Shown: piece by piece, positions 15,669-24,881 of the stretch
Layout: every line of letters starts with the position of its first letter
Position numbering within the stretch: the stretch's first letter is position 1
Origin: UMGS1519 sp963621885
Lineage (GTDB): Bacteria > Actinomycetota > Coriobacteriia > Coriobacteriales > Eggerthellaceae
DNA length: 40,069 nucleotides
Direction of reading: 5' to 3'
Assembly: GCA_963621885.1 (NCBI GenBank)
Contig: CAVFFT010000016.1
Location: 1-40,069 of the forward strand
The notes under the pieces: model-generated
Told to the model about the DNA's origin: nothing
What the model saw: the letters and a program-made list of their open reading frames with translations, nothing else
Databases searched by the model: none
Position numbers and translations under genes: made by a program

Positions 15669-17429
15669 ATGAAGGTCCTTTACAACGACGGCCATGTGGC
15701 GGAATGCGCTCCCGAGGAGGAGCAGCACATTATTCGACATACGTGCGCGCACACGCTTGCACAGGCCGTGAAGCGGCTGTATCCGCAGGCGAAGTTCGGA
15801 TATGGTCCTGCCACTGAAAACGGCTTCTATTACGACATCGACCTGGGTGAGGCGAAGGTGTCCGAAGAGGATTTCCCCGCCATCGAGGACGAGATGAAAA
15901 AGATCGTGAAGGAGAACCTGAAGATCACGACCTTCGAGCTTCCGCGCGACGAGGCGAAGAAGCTCATGGAAGAGCGCGGCGAGACCTACAAGTCGGAGCA
16001 TATCGACGACCTGCCGGCCGATGCCCGCATCACCTTCTACCAGCAGGGCGAGTACATCGACATGTGCGTTGGTCCGCATGTGATGTACACGAAGGCGCTG
16101 AAGGCCTTCAAGCTCACCGGCGTTTCCGGCGCCTACTGGAAGGGCGACAAGGACAACAAGATGCTTACGCGCATCAACGGCACCGCTTTCAAGACGAAAG
16201 AGGAGCTCGTGGAGCATGAGCGCCTGCAGGCCGAGGCCGCGAAGCGCGACCATCGCAAGATCGGCCAGGAGATGGAGCTCTTCATGTTCGCGGAAGAGGG
16301 TCCGGGCTTCCCGTTCTGGCTTCCGAATGGCACGCGCCTGAAGAACGCCCTGATCACCTATTGGCACGAGAAGATGGCTGAGTACAGCTACGAGGAGATC
16401 GAGACCCCGCAAATCCTGTCGCGTACCCTGTGGGAGACCTCGGGTCACTGGGATCACTACAAGGAGAACATGTACACCACGAAGGTGGACGAGGAAGATT
16501 ACGCGATCAAGCCGATGAACTGCCCCGGCGCCTGCCTTGTGTACAAGAGCAAGCCGCGCAGCTACCGTGAGCTTCCGCTGAAGCTTGCCGAAGCGGGTCA
16601 CGACCATCGTCATGAGCTGAAGGGCGCCCTCCACGGCCTCTTCCGCGTGCGCGCATTCACGCAGGACGATGCTCATATCTTCGTGATGCCCGAGCAGATT
16701 ACCGATACCGTGCTCGAGACCACGCATCTCTTCGACGACTACTACAAGCAGTTCGGCTTCGAATACAAGGTCGAGCTTTCCACGCGTCCGGACGACTCGA
16801 TGGGTTCCGACGCGGATTGGGAGCGCGCGGAGAACGGTCTGCGCGAGGCGCTCGACGCGATGGGTCTTGAGTACATCGTGAACGAGGGCGACGGCGCGTT
16901 CTATGGCCCCAAGATCGACTTCCATCTGAAGGACTGCATCGGCCGTACCTGGCAGTGCGGTACCATTCAGCTCGACTTCCAGCTTCCGCAGAACTTCGAG
17001 CTCGAATACATGGGCGCCGACGGCACGAAGCATCGTCCCATCATGATTCACCGCGCAGGCTTCGGCAGCTTCGAGCGCTTCATCGGCATGCTTGTCGAGC
17101 AGTACGCCGGCAAGTTCCCGACGTGGCTGGCGCCGCTGCAGGTGAAGGTCCTTCCCGTTTCCGAGAAGACGCGTGATTACGCTGACGCGGTGGGCGAGAA
17201 GCTGAAGGCGGCGGGCATTCGCGCGCGGGTTGACGATCGCGATGAGAAGATCGGCTACAAGATCCGCGAGGCGCGTGGCGTCGACCGTGTGCCCTACATG
17301 CTCATCCTGGGCGAGAAGGAGAAGGAAGCGGGCAACATCAGCGTGCGCGACCGTTCGAACGAGACGGTGCCGCGTGAGCTCGACGAGTTCATCGCCGACA
17401 TTCTCGCCGAGATCGCCGAGCGTCGTTAA
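15669..17429 (+). CDS. thrS: Threonyl-tRNA synthetase lacking the N-terminal TGS domain
   Basis: Charges tRNA-Thr. The 586-aa protein retains the editing domain (RHTCAHTLAQAVK with the His pair; YIDMCVGPHV with Cys and His), the class II core with zinc ligands (Cys in KPMNCPGACLVY, His in QDDAHIFVMP, His in IMIHRAGFGS) and the C-terminal anticodon domain (DDRDEKIGYKIREAR, VPYMLILGEKE). Only about 20 residues precede the editing domain, where most bacterial ThrRS carry a TGS domain of about 60 residues. An in-frame TGA at 15654-15656 rules out a longer start in this frame. The ATG has AAAGAGG six bases upstream. It is followed by its own terminator. Confidence 0.95.
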   Translation: MKVLYNDGHVAECAPEEEQHIIRHTCAHTLAQAVKRLYPQAKFGYGPATENGFYYDIDLGEAKVSEEDFPAIEDEMKKIVKENLKITTFELPRDEAKKLMEERGETYKSEHIDDLPADARITFYQQGEYIDMCVGPHVMYTKALKAFKLTGVSGAYWKGDKDNKMLTRINGTAFKTKEELVEHERLQAEAAKRDHRKIGQEMELFMFAEEGPGFPFWLPNGTRLKNALITYWHEKMAEYSYEEIETPQILSRTLWETSGHWDHYKENMYTTKVDEEDYAIKPMNCPGACLVYKSKPRSYRELPLKLAEAGHDHRHELKGALHGLFRVRAFTQDDAHIFVMPEQITDTVLETTHLFDDYYKQFGFEYKVELSTRPDDSMGSDADWERAENGLREALDAMGLEYIVNEGDGAFYGPKIDFHLKDCIGRTWQCGTIQLDFQLPQNFELEYMGADGTKHRPIMIHRAGFGSFERFIGMLVEQYAGKFPTWLAPLQVKVLPVSEKTRDYADAVGEKLKAAGIRARVDDRDEKIGYKIREARGVDRVPYMLILGEKEKEAGNISVRDRSNETVPRELDEFIADILAEIAERR

Positions 17430-17473
17430 AGAGACCGCCGCGCTATAGGCGTCTCTGCACAACGATTTTGAAG

Positions 17474-17510
17474 GGAAGGGGCTTCGTAAAGAGCCTCTTC
17501 CTTTTCTTTT
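17474..17510 (+). terminator. Rho-independent terminator after thrS
   Basis: GGAAGGGGCT (17474-17483) pairs with AGCCTCTTCC (17492-17501), 10 bp with one G-T, followed by TTTTCTTTT. Confidence 0.88.
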
Positions 17511-17593
17511 GCCGCTGAACAGGGCATATTCATTTTCCACCTATAGTGGCCGAGCAAAAGGAATGCGCCTTGGGAATATTCGCGGGCTGATTC

Positions 17594-17602
17594 TGCTACC
17601 AT
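17594..17602 (+). promoter_or_regulatory. Candidate extended -10 element for the serine acetyltransferase gene
   Basis: TGCTACCAT stands 55 bases before the ATG. The same nonamer occurs before the small gene at 31427, with relatives TGCTAGAGT before ppdK and TGCTAGGAT before dinB. No good -35 hexamer is found at 15-19 bp, so this rests on the recurring TGCTA element only. Confidence 0.3.
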
Positions 17603-17656
17603 GTGAGGAAATACCGGGATTCCGCTCGGAATTAAAACGAAAGATGGGGAGACAGG

Positions 17657-18574
17657 ATGAGGACCGAAGAATTCGACGAGGTCGTGGCTGGCATCGCCCA
17701 GAATTATCAGGCGCGCGAGATTTGCTACAACTGCATAGATCGCCACTTTCCCAGTCGGGGCGCCATCATTGGCATAATCAAGGATTTGCGACGGGTGCTT
17801 TTCCCGCGTTACTTTGGCGACGAAGGCGCGACGAACGCCCGTCCGGAATATTTCATTGGCGAGACGCTTGGCCGCATCGAGGAGAGCATGCGCGTGCAGG
17901 TGCGCGAGGCGCTGCTGTTCCGTGACCCCATCATGGAGACGCGCGACCTTGAGGCCCGCGTCGACGAGATCGTGACGAGCTTCCTGAAGCGTCTGCCGTG
18001 GATTCAGCAGATGCTTTTGAAAGACGTGCAGGCGGCGTTCGACGGCGATCCGGCGGCCCAGAGCAAGGAAGAGATTATCTTCAGCTATCCGGGCTTCTTC
18101 GCGGTCTTCGTCTATCGCATCGCCCATGAGCTCTACGTGCGGGACGTGCCGCTGATTCCCCGCATCATGAGCGAATACGCCCACGACCATTCCGGCGTGG
18201 ATATCAATGCGGGAGCGCAGATTGGCGAATACTTCTTTATCGACCATGCGACAGGCGTGGTCATAGGCGAGACGACCATCATCGGCGCCCATGTGAAGGT
18301 GTACCAGGGCGTGACGCTGGGCGCCCTTTCGACTCGTGCTGGTCAGGGCCTGCGCGGCGTGAAGCGCCATCCCACCATCGAGGACAACGTGACCATCTAC
18401 TCGAACGCGAGCGTTTTGGGCGGCGAGACGGTTGTCGGCGAGGGCAGCGTCATTGCCGGTTCGGCCTTTGTCACCTCGAGCGTTCCGAAGAACGCGCGTG
18501 TGACGCTGGAAACCCATGTGAACGTGAGGCAGGCGGGAGAGCGCCGCGACCCCAAGGGTTTCGAGACCTGCTAA
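17657..18574 (+). CDS. cysE: Serine O-acetyltransferase (EpsC/CysE type)
   Basis: Acetylates L-serine with acetyl-CoA to O-acetylserine, the first committed step of cysteine synthesis. The 305-aa protein has an N-terminal helical domain (to about residue 160, ending YPGFFAVFVYRIAHELY) and a C-terminal left-handed beta-helix of hexapeptide repeats. The catalytic pair D196-H197 (FFIDHATGVVIGETT) and H238 (VKRHPTIEDNV) are present, as is QGVTLGALS. The common IHPGA turn reads INAGA here, a change outside the known catalytic residues. The start ATG has GGGGAGA upstream. No cysK is adjacent. The length and motif pattern match the Firmicutes EpsC-like branch. Confidence 0.93.
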   Translation: MRTEEFDEVVAGIAQNYQAREICYNCIDRHFPSRGAIIGIIKDLRRVLFPRYFGDEGATNARPEYFIGETLGRIEESMRVQVREALLFRDPIMETRDLEARVDEIVTSFLKRLPWIQQMLLKDVQAAFDGDPAAQSKEEIIFSYPGFFAVFVYRIAHELYVRDVPLIPRIMSEYAHDHSGVDINAGAQIGEYFFIDHATGVVIGETTIIGAHVKVYQGVTLGALSTRAGQGLRGVKRHPTIEDNVTIYSNASVLGGETVVGEGSVIAGSAFVTSSVPKNARVTLETHVNVRQAGERRDPKGFETC

Positions 18575-18612
18575 GGGCTCGCTGATGGGATTCAAATAAG
18601 AAGGTCCCTTCC

Positions 18613-18649
18613 AAGAAGCATCGTCACGAGCGTGGCGGTGCTTCTTTTT
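18613..18649 (+). terminator. Rho-independent terminator after cysE
   Basis: AAGAAGCATCG (18613-18623) pairs with CGGTGCTTCTT (18636-18646) around a 12-base loop and runs into TTT. Confidence 0.85.
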
Positions 18650-18933
18650 ATGCGCCTGCGGGAGACGCGTTTCGTCCTGCCGCAGCGCGATGCGCGCCCA
18701 TGCGACGTGCTCGCGCAATGGCCCATGCGCGCTGCGCTTCGCCCCGCGCGATTCCGCCGTGCTCGCCGCTGGCATTCCCCTTACGCCGTATCCTCTACGC
18801 CGAATCGGCTATCCGGCGTACTACCGCAGGGTGATTTTCCGCGCAAAAACATGAATCGGGCTCAGGCGAGGGGGTCGGCCGGGAATCCTCCATTAGGGTT
18901 AGATGCGAGCCATCATACATGGGAGGATGATAT
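18650..18933. other. Non-coding region upstream of the NlpC/P60 gene
   Basis: GC-rich spacer with small inverted repeats: CTGCGG (18656) / CCGCAG (18680), and TACGCCG / CGGCGTA around 18797-18821. Loose repetition is also seen (CCCATGCG and GTGCTCGC each occur twice) without a regular period. A c-di-AMP (ydaO) riboswitch would be plausible before a cell-wall hydrolase and was looked for, but its conserved blocks are not found. No clear promoter. GGGAGG at 18921-18926 is the ribosome site. Confidence 0.4.
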
Positions 18934-20193
18934 ATGCAGACGAATACGCTTACGAATGGTTTTCGCCGTTTCGGCATCAGCGCGGTTGCCGCGATGCTTG
19001 CGGCGTCCATGATGCTTCCCGGATTGGCAGCCGCTGATCCGAGCGCGTCCGAGTTGCGTGAGCAGGCACAAACGGAGCAGCAGGAAACGGAAAACCTTGA
19101 AGCGCAGGCGCAGGAAGCGCAGGAGCGCGCTGACGCCGCTGGCGATGCCGACGCATTGCAGGCACAGGCGCAGGAAGTTCTCAACAAGCTTAATTCCATG
19201 TCGGAAACGCTCGACCGCACATCCGCCGAATACGCTGAGGCGCTTCAGGCGCAGCAGAATGCGGAAGAGAAGCGTGACGCGGCCGCGAAGAGGATTGAAG
19301 AGCTCCAGAGCCAGATCACCGAGGTTCAGGGCGATCTGTCCGAGCGCGCGCGTTCCATGTACCGCAATGGTGCGTCCAACAGCGTGATCGAGCTGCTTCT
19401 GGGATCGAGCTCTTTCGAGGAGCTCGCGAACAACTGGGATCTGCTGACCCGTTTGAACGAGTCCGACTCGGAGCTTATCCAGGAGTCGCAGGACCTTCAG
19501 GCGGAAGCCGAAGAGCAGCGTCAGACTTATGATCGCGAGGCGACGACTGCTGCGGCGAAGTCCGAAGAGGCGGCTGCGGCGAAGGCCGAAGCCGAATCGA
19601 CCGCTGCGGCCTATCAGGCGGAATACGACAGTCTGAGCTCTCAGGCGGCTGAGGCCGTGGAAGCGGCCCGCGAGGCTCAGGAAGCCCAGGATGCTCTCGA
19701 GGCACAGCGCGTTGTCCAGGAATCCGCTGAGCAGGCGGCCAACCAGGCTGAGCAGGAAGAGGCCAATCAGCAGGAGACCGACAACTCCTCGAGCGATGAT
19801 TCCGGTTCCTCCTCCGCGTTCGACAGCGGTTCCTCTTCGAATTCGGGTGGTTCCGATGTGTCGGCGGCGGTTAGCGGCAACACGGTTGTCTCCCGCGCGT
19901 ACTCGCAGCTGGGCAAGCCCTATGTCTGGGGTGCGACCGGTCCGAGCAGCTTTGACTGCTCCGGTCTCGTTGGCTACTGTCTCACCGGCAGCTACTCGCG
20001 CCTTGGCACGACCTACACCTTCATGAACTGGCCGCAGGTTTCCAATCCGCAGCCGGGCGACATTTGCACGAGCTGGACGCATTGCGGCATCTACATTGGC
20101 AATGGCCAGATGATTCACGCACCGCAGACCGGCGATGTCGTGAAGATCGGCCCCGTGCAGAGCGGCATGAAGATCGTCCGTTACGCAGGCTAA
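18934..20193 (+). CDS. Secreted coiled-coil NlpC/P60 peptidoglycan hydrolase
   Basis: Predicted exported cell-wall endopeptidase, probably cleaving peptide stems of peptidoglycan during division or daughter-cell separation (RipA/CwlO-like layout). The 419-aa product has a signal peptide (residues 1-34, cleavage near GLAAA/DPS), an Ala/Glu/Gln-rich coiled coil to about residue 290 interrupted by a globular turn (RSMYRNGASNSVIELLLGS), a Ser/Gly/Asp-rich linker (about 290-325) and a C-terminal NlpC/P60 domain. The nucleophile is C342 in SSFDCSGLVGYC and the catalytic His is H383 in WTHCGIYIG. The coiled coil plus linker is typical of auto-inhibited, FtsEX-type-regulated hydrolases, but no ftsEX is in view. 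ATG with GGGAGG upstream; a terminator follows. Confidence 0.92.
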   Translation: MQTNTLTNGFRRFGISAVAAMLAASMMLPGLAAADPSASELREQAQTEQQETENLEAQAQEAQERADAAGDADALQAQAQEVLNKLNSMSETLDRTSAEYAEALQAQQNAEEKRDAAAKRIEELQSQITEVQGDLSERARSMYRNGASNSVIELLLGSSSFEELANNWDLLTRLNESDSELIQESQDLQAEAEEQRQTYDREATTAAAKSEEAAAAKAEAESTAAAYQAEYDSLSSQAAEAVEAAREAQEAQDALEAQRVVQESAEQAANQAEQEEANQQETDNSSSDDSGSSSAFDSGSSSNSGGSDVSAAVSGNTVVSRAYSQLGKPYVWGATGPSSFDCSGLVGYCLTGSYSRLGTTYTFMNWPQVSNPQPGDICTSWTHCGIYIGNGQMIHAPQTGDVVKIGPVQSGMKIVRYAG

Positions 20194-20218
20194 TTGACCG
20201 AGCTAACAACTGGCAAGC

Positions 20219-20254
20219 AAGGCCCATTGAGCATGGCGCTCAGTGGGCCTTTTT
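20219..20254 (+). terminator. Rho-independent terminator after the NlpC/P60 gene
   Basis: AAGGCCCATTGAGC pairs with GCTCAGTGGGCCTT around a 5-base loop, one mismatch-like G-T inside, then a T tract. Very stable. Confidence 0.92.
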
Positions 20255-20316
20255 GCGCCGTTTGCCGAGGTAGTGGTGCGGTTGAATCGGGCTTGACGCC
20301 CTTTGTCATCAGGTAC

Positions 20317-20346
20317 TTGCCTTTGCCCTTTGCAAACTGATAAGCT
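20317..20346 (+). promoter_or_regulatory. Predicted promoter of the HelD-like gene
   Basis: TTGCCT (20317-20322) and TAAGCT (20341-20346) are 18 bp apart, with TGA directly before the -10. The decamer TGATAAGCTG recurs at 26813-26822. Confidence 0.38.
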
Positions 20347-20386
20347 GTTAAGCCGTTATTTTAGGGGAGCGTCATGGAGGGCAAAG

Positions 20387-22489
20387 ATGGACGATCCGAT
20401 TTTCGATGCGGAGCAGCAGCATCTTACTGAGACCTATCAGAAGCTGCAGCGTATCGAACAGTCGCTTGCCGCACAGCTTGAACAGAGTCTCGCCGAGGCT
20501 CTTGCCGATAAAGAGAACATGCTTGACGACCTGTCGATGGACTTGGGCAACGGCGTGAATCTCGAGACCTATGTCGAGTTCGAAGCGGTTCACAAGGTCA
20601 TTGACGCCTATAACCAGACGCACGACATTCGCGTGGAGGATCTGCGCCGGGCGCAAATCCTGCAGCGGTGTCCCTATTTTGCAAAGGTCTCCCTGCAGTT
20701 CAACCCCGACACGCCGCCGCGCGATATCTATATTGGCGCGGTGGGCATCACCGATGAGCAGCAGCGCCATTTCATCGTTGACTGGCGCAGCCCGGTAGCT
20801 GAGGTTTATTACAACCAGTCGAATGGCGAGACGAGCTACGAGGCGAATGGGCGGACGATTTCCGTCAATCTGAAGTTGCGTCGCCAGTTCGATATCACCC
20901 GCGACAAGCTCAATGCGTATTTCGATACGACGGTGGCTATTCAGGATCCGCTGCTTTTGAAGTCGCTGCGTCGTGAGCGCGGCGGAAAGTTGCAGGACAT
21001 CACGACGACCATCCAGAAGGAGCAGAACATCGTCATTCGCCATGAGGATGTCCCCGCGATGCTCGTTGCCGGCATTGCCGGTTCGGGCAAGACGAGCGTC
21101 CTTCTGCAGCGCATCGCGTACCTTTTCTATCGCCATCGCGACAACCTCACGCCGAGCGATGTCTACCTCATCACGCCGAACGAGGTCTTCGCGCGCTATA
21201 TCGACCAGGTGCTTCCCGACATGGGCGAATCGAATCCTGTGACGCTGACCTGGGATACCTTTGTTGCGAACCTTGGCTTGTCCAATCGTCCTGTCGGCAT
21301 TCCCGATGGGCAGAGCCTGCGTCTCATCGATGAGCGGATCAAGGACTTCGCGTACGATTCGCACGATTTTGCCGATATCCGCGTCGATGACGAGCGAGTC
21401 ATTTCCGCCGCGCAGATTCGCGGTGTCGTGCAGCGTTATGCGAAGCGTATTCCGGTAGGCCCGCGTCTTGCCGCGCTCGTTGAAGAGGATCTGGAAGACA
21501 AGATCGCCCAGCGCACGCGTCGTCTTGCCGCTGACGAGGAAGTTCAGGAGATGGTGCCTGAACTCGACCCCGACGAGATCTTCCGCATTTTCGGTGGCCC
21601 GATCAATCCGCAGTCCGAACAGGAATATCGGGACTGCGCGTTCAAATACCTCGAAGACCGCTACGCTCCCGCGCTTGAGGCGGTGCGCGATGGCGCCTGG
21701 CTTCGCATCGACCGCGCGGGCATGCGCCTGCTTGGCCGCGAGTCGCTTTCGAGCACCGAGTACATCTACCTCAAGATGGCCCTGACGGGCATGGGGAATA
21801 GGCAAGCGCGCTATGTGATGATCGACGAGGTGCAGGACTACACCGTGTCGCAGCTGATGGTGCTGGCACGCTATTTCAGGAATGCCCATTTCCTGCTTCT
21901 TGGTGACGAGAATCAGGCGATCATGCCGGAAACCGCGAGCTTTGCGGAAATTCGAGCGGTTTTCGAGTCGCTGCATGAAAGCGTGAGCGAATGCCGCCTG
22001 GACACAAGCTATCGTTCCACGCCGGAAATCACGGCGCTCTTCGCCGGTCTCATGGAGGGCGACGAGGATCGCATGCGGGCAACGTCGGTGCAGCGCGATG
22101 GCGTGGCGCCGCGCATCGAGGCCTTCGCCAACGAGGACGACTATCGTCACGCGCTTCTGTCGTGCATCGAGGCCGCGCAAGATGATGAGGGCGTCACCGC
22201 GCTGGTGGTGGCGAATCCCGAGCAAATAAAGGCTCTCTCCGTGCTGCTGGGAGAGGCGATGCCGGTGCTTATTGGCGATATGGCGGAACTTCCCACGAGC
22301 GGCGTGGTACTTGCCGATGTCAAGCTCGCGAAGGGCCTCGAGTTCGATCACGTGATCATCCCCGATGCGCAGGCTTCAATCTATGGCGATGATGTCCTGT
22401 CGCGTCACCGCTTGTATACGGCGATAAGCCGCGCGACGCAGCGGGTTGACATACTGGCGATGGGAGAGCTCAGTCCGCTTCTTTCCTGA
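20387..22489 (+). CDS. helD: HelD-family UvrD-like ATPase (RNA polymerase-associated)
   Basis: Superfamily 1 helicase-like protein of the HelD group, which removes stalled RNA polymerase from DNA and recycles it; in some Actinobacteria relatives (HelR) protect against rifamycins. The 700-aa protein has an N-terminal coiled arm (about residues 5-60, QQHLTETYQKLQRIEQSL), Walker A AGIAGSGKTSVLLQRIAYL (about 228-246), Walker B VMIDEVQDYTVSQL, motif III LLLGDENQAI, motif IV DTSYRSTPEI and motifs V-VI KLAKGLEFDHVI and YTAISRATQRVD. The ATG at 20387 has GGAGG six bases before it; an upstream in-frame GTG/ATG extension lacks family character. The SEC-C gene follows 71 bases later. The call between HelD and a generic UvrD-like protein rests on length and the N-terminal arm. 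Confidence 0.85.
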   Translation: MDDPIFDAEQQHLTETYQKLQRIEQSLAAQLEQSLAEALADKENMLDDLSMDLGNGVNLETYVEFEAVHKVIDAYNQTHDIRVEDLRRAQILQRCPYFAKVSLQFNPDTPPRDIYIGAVGITDEQQRHFIVDWRSPVAEVYYNQSNGETSYEANGRTISVNLKLRRQFDITRDKLNAYFDTTVAIQDPLLLKSLRRERGGKLQDITTTIQKEQNIVIRHEDVPAMLVAGIAGSGKTSVLLQRIAYLFYRHRDNLTPSDVYLITPNEVFARYIDQVLPDMGESNPVTLTWDTFVANLGLSNRPVGIPDGQSLRLIDERIKDFAYDSHDFADIRVDDERVISAAQIRGVVQRYAKRIPVGPRLAALVEEDLEDKIAQRTRRLAADEEVQEMVPELDPDEIFRIFGGPINPQSEQEYRDCAFKYLEDRYAPALEAVRDGAWLRIDRAGMRLLGRESLSSTEYIYLKMALTGMGNRQARYVMIDEVQDYTVSQLMVLARYFRNAHFLLLGDENQAIMPETASFAEIRAVFESLHESVSECRLDTSYRSTPEITALFAGLMEGDEDRMRATSVQRDGVAPRIEAFANEDDYRHALLSCIEAAQDDEGVTALVVANPEQIKALSVLLGEAMPVLIGDMAELPTSGVVLADVKLAKGLEFDHVIIPDAQASIYGDDVLSRHRLYTAISRATQRVDILAMGELSPLLS

Positions 22490-22560
22490 TTTCCCCTTAT
22501 CATCGAGACTGGTGGTGGCGCTTTGCGCCCGAGCATGCGCGTGTGCGGAAAGGCGATTGA

Positions 22561-24645
22561 ATGCATTTAAGCGAGAGGCAAATCGGCCGCTTCTATGATC
22601 TGCTGGACGGCCTTATCGTGTTCGCGAACAAGCGCCTCGGTCTTGTGGAGAATCTTAGCTACCCTTTTATCGACAAGGAGAGCGAGATGAAGGCCTCGTT
22701 CGTCTGCGATGAGGTCTGGCGCCATCCTGAAGTGATCGAGGAATATGTCAGGCAGAATCCGCATGGCAGAAAACGTGCCGACCTGGAGACGATTGAGTCA
22801 TGGAAAGACGCCTTGACCTCCCGCTTCATTCTCGTGCGCTTTATTGACGACTCTCCGGTGCTTTTGAGCGAGGCGGGTCTGTTTGCCGTCGCGGGCATGG
22901 ATGAGGACCAGTCAAAGCATCTGGCGCAATGTCCCGACTCGGTGGTTACGACACTTCTGCCCTTCGAGGGCCTGATCATTTCCGACGGCCTGATGTACGG
23001 CGACAACGTCTTGTTTACCGAAGCGGACCTTGAGTACATAAGCGACGCAATGGCCGAGTACGCCCCGCAGGGCGTGGTGGCAAGTGCGGAAGAGTTCTCC
23101 GCCCTCGTGGGGCCCTTCAAGAAGCGTTTGCGCGAGATGGAGCTCGATGAGCTCATGACGGGCATCGAGCTCGAGGCGCGCCAGATGCGCGATGGGGAAC
23201 AGCTGCCCGATGGCTATCATCGTGGCGTTCTCGCGGATGTCCCGGAAGAAGATCGCGCGCAGGCGCTCAAGGAGCATTTGAGCGACGGCATGGCCGCCGT
23301 GTCTGCCCGGATCGTGCGGGATGTCGTATCCGTTCAGGCCATTGAGCACGAGCCGGTCAGCTCGCTTGCGGAATACCTGGATGTCTTCTTCAAGCGCGGT
23401 GAGATTATGCGCCTGTGCAAGACACTGGGACTTTCCGGCTATGGGCATATGAAGAAGGTGGAGCTTATTCCCCTGTATGTTCAGACGCTCGTGGATGATC
23501 CGATCACTCTTTCACGCGTGCTACAAGAAGTGGAGGAGCGCTCGTTCGCGAATTTTCGGAAGCTTGTTGAATCGGGCGGGCGTTGGGAAGCGCCTCTTTC
23601 GGATTACGACGCCCTGACGCTGCCTGATCCCCTCTTCCCGTATTCGCTCCAATTCCGCGTGGGCGACCGGCTTGTGACGCTTGTTCCCGATGAGCTAAAG
23701 CCCGTTCTCGATAAGGCTTTCATTGAGGATGTCTCATGGCGTCGCGAACGCGTGCAGCTGGTGCTCAACTGCGCCGAGGCGATGGTGGAATATTATGGCT
23801 TCCTCATCTTTGGCGATGCCTATGAGCTCTACCAGTCGGTTGTGGTGAACGCGGTGAGCGAGCGCGAGTTCTTCGACATACTCATGATTGCCTCCGAAGA
23901 GGGCTTTTGCTCATTTACGATGGACCCGCCAAAGGATTACGGCGAGGGTTGCGACGACTATCTTTGCTACTACTCCTTGACCGAGTGGTATATCCGCCAG
24001 GATCTGGAGACGAAATGCGCCGCCGCCAAGAGACAGTATCTCGCGGAATGCAAAGGCGAGCCCGATGAGGCCATGCTGAAAAAATGGGATGAGGAGTACG
24101 ATAAGAAGACCCAGGAAGAATATGAGGCGCTTGATGCGTATCGTCGGCGCATCGTTGAGGTTCGTTCTCGTATGGAACGAAAGCCGCTTCCCGCGTCGGC
24201 GGTGGAAGGCTCCATTTTCCCCTTGCTTCTGCAGCTCCCCGCGGTGAAGCAGCTGCGCGATTTCTATGATGCCCATGTTCCCGATGGCGAGGACGATTAC
24301 CTCTATGCCGACCGGATGGTCGAGGAGCTCATCTGCTTCTCGTTTGATGGGGGAAACATCGATTACTACCTTGAAGAGATTCAGGCGCAGGGTCGTAACG
24401 ACTGCGCGGAGGATCCCGAATTGCTCCTGCGGCTGATTGAGAACGCGTGGAGCGCTTTCCCCTCATGGGAATTGAATGGCTGGTCATCGCAGGAGCTTGT
24501 CGAGCGCATGTCGGGCCGCAAGGTCTTTTACAACGCCCGTGGCGCCATCGCGCATCCTTCGCCGAGTGATACGTGCCCTTGTGGAAGCGGGAAGCCCTAT
24601 GGCGAATGCCATGGCGGACAGGCGAGCGCCCGTCCGGGCGTGTAG
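22561..24645 (+). CDS. Large SEC-C zinc-motif protein of unknown function
   Basis: A 694-aa soluble, acidic protein I do not recognise as a named enzyme. Its C-terminus (about residues 672-685) is a SEC-C zinc motif, DTCPCGSGKPYGECHG, the C-x-C-x8-C-H pattern used by SecA to bind ribosomes and SecB. About residues 281-312 (MRLCKTLGLSGYGHMKKVEL) resemble a Rho-N/SAP-like helical nucleic-acid-binding module; this is a resemblance seen by eye only. The rest is helical with no obvious catalytic motif and no membrane segment. The ATG has AAAGG about eight bases upstream. It sits 71 bp after helD, possibly in one transcript, and before a methionine aminopeptidase that also has a SEC-C motif, hinting at a ribosome- or translation-linked role. 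Confidence 0.75.
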   Translation: MHLSERQIGRFYDLLDGLIVFANKRLGLVENLSYPFIDKESEMKASFVCDEVWRHPEVIEEYVRQNPHGRKRADLETIESWKDALTSRFILVRFIDDSPVLLSEAGLFAVAGMDEDQSKHLAQCPDSVVTTLLPFEGLIISDGLMYGDNVLFTEADLEYISDAMAEYAPQGVVASAEEFSALVGPFKKRLREMELDELMTGIELEARQMRDGEQLPDGYHRGVLADVPEEDRAQALKEHLSDGMAAVSARIVRDVVSVQAIEHEPVSSLAEYLDVFFKRGEIMRLCKTLGLSGYGHMKKVELIPLYVQTLVDDPITLSRVLQEVEERSFANFRKLVESGGRWEAPLSDYDALTLPDPLFPYSLQFRVGDRLVTLVPDELKPVLDKAFIEDVSWRRERVQLVLNCAEAMVEYYGFLIFGDAYELYQSVVVNAVSEREFFDILMIASEEGFCSFTMDPPKDYGEGCDDYLCYYSLTEWYIRQDLETKCAAAKRQYLAECKGEPDEAMLKKWDEEYDKKTQEEYEALDAYRRRIVEVRSRMERKPLPASAVEGSIFPLLLQLPAVKQLRDFYDAHVPDGEDDYLYADRMVEELICFSFDGGNIDYYLEEIQAQGRNDCAEDPELLLRLIENAWSAFPSWELNGWSSQELVERMSGRKVFYNARGAIAHPSPSDTCPCGSGKPYGECHGGQASARPGV

Positions 24646-24881
24646 TTTGTGGCGGCGGCATTCTTTGCGATGCGGATGGCAGTGATGCTGCGGGTTGTGG
24701 AGCGGGACTTTGACGACCGTCACGCGGGACGTTGTGCTGCGTGAGGAGCCGGGGTTTCGTACCTGCGATGCGGTGCGGCTTTCCGTTCGAGTTAGGCTTT
24801 CATAACAATAACAGGGTCCGTCGGATGGCCTTGGTCTATAGTGAACCGGAATGAAATTGTGGATTGAAGGAAGCGATAAGC
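24646..24881. other. Spacer between the SEC-C gene and map
   Basis: No gene seen. GCGGGTTGT (24690) and GCGGGACGTTGT (24724) are loosely repeated and resemble the units at 39964-40069, too weak to call an array. TATAGT at 24837-24842 is a possible -10 for map without a good -35. AAGGAAG at 24867-24873 is the map ribosome site. Confidence 0.35.

Noticed and set aside
18780..18930. c-di-AMP (ydaO) riboswitch before the NlpC/P60 gene
   Set aside because: Context would suit it, but the conserved blocks of that class are not present in the right order; only short generic GC hairpins are seen.
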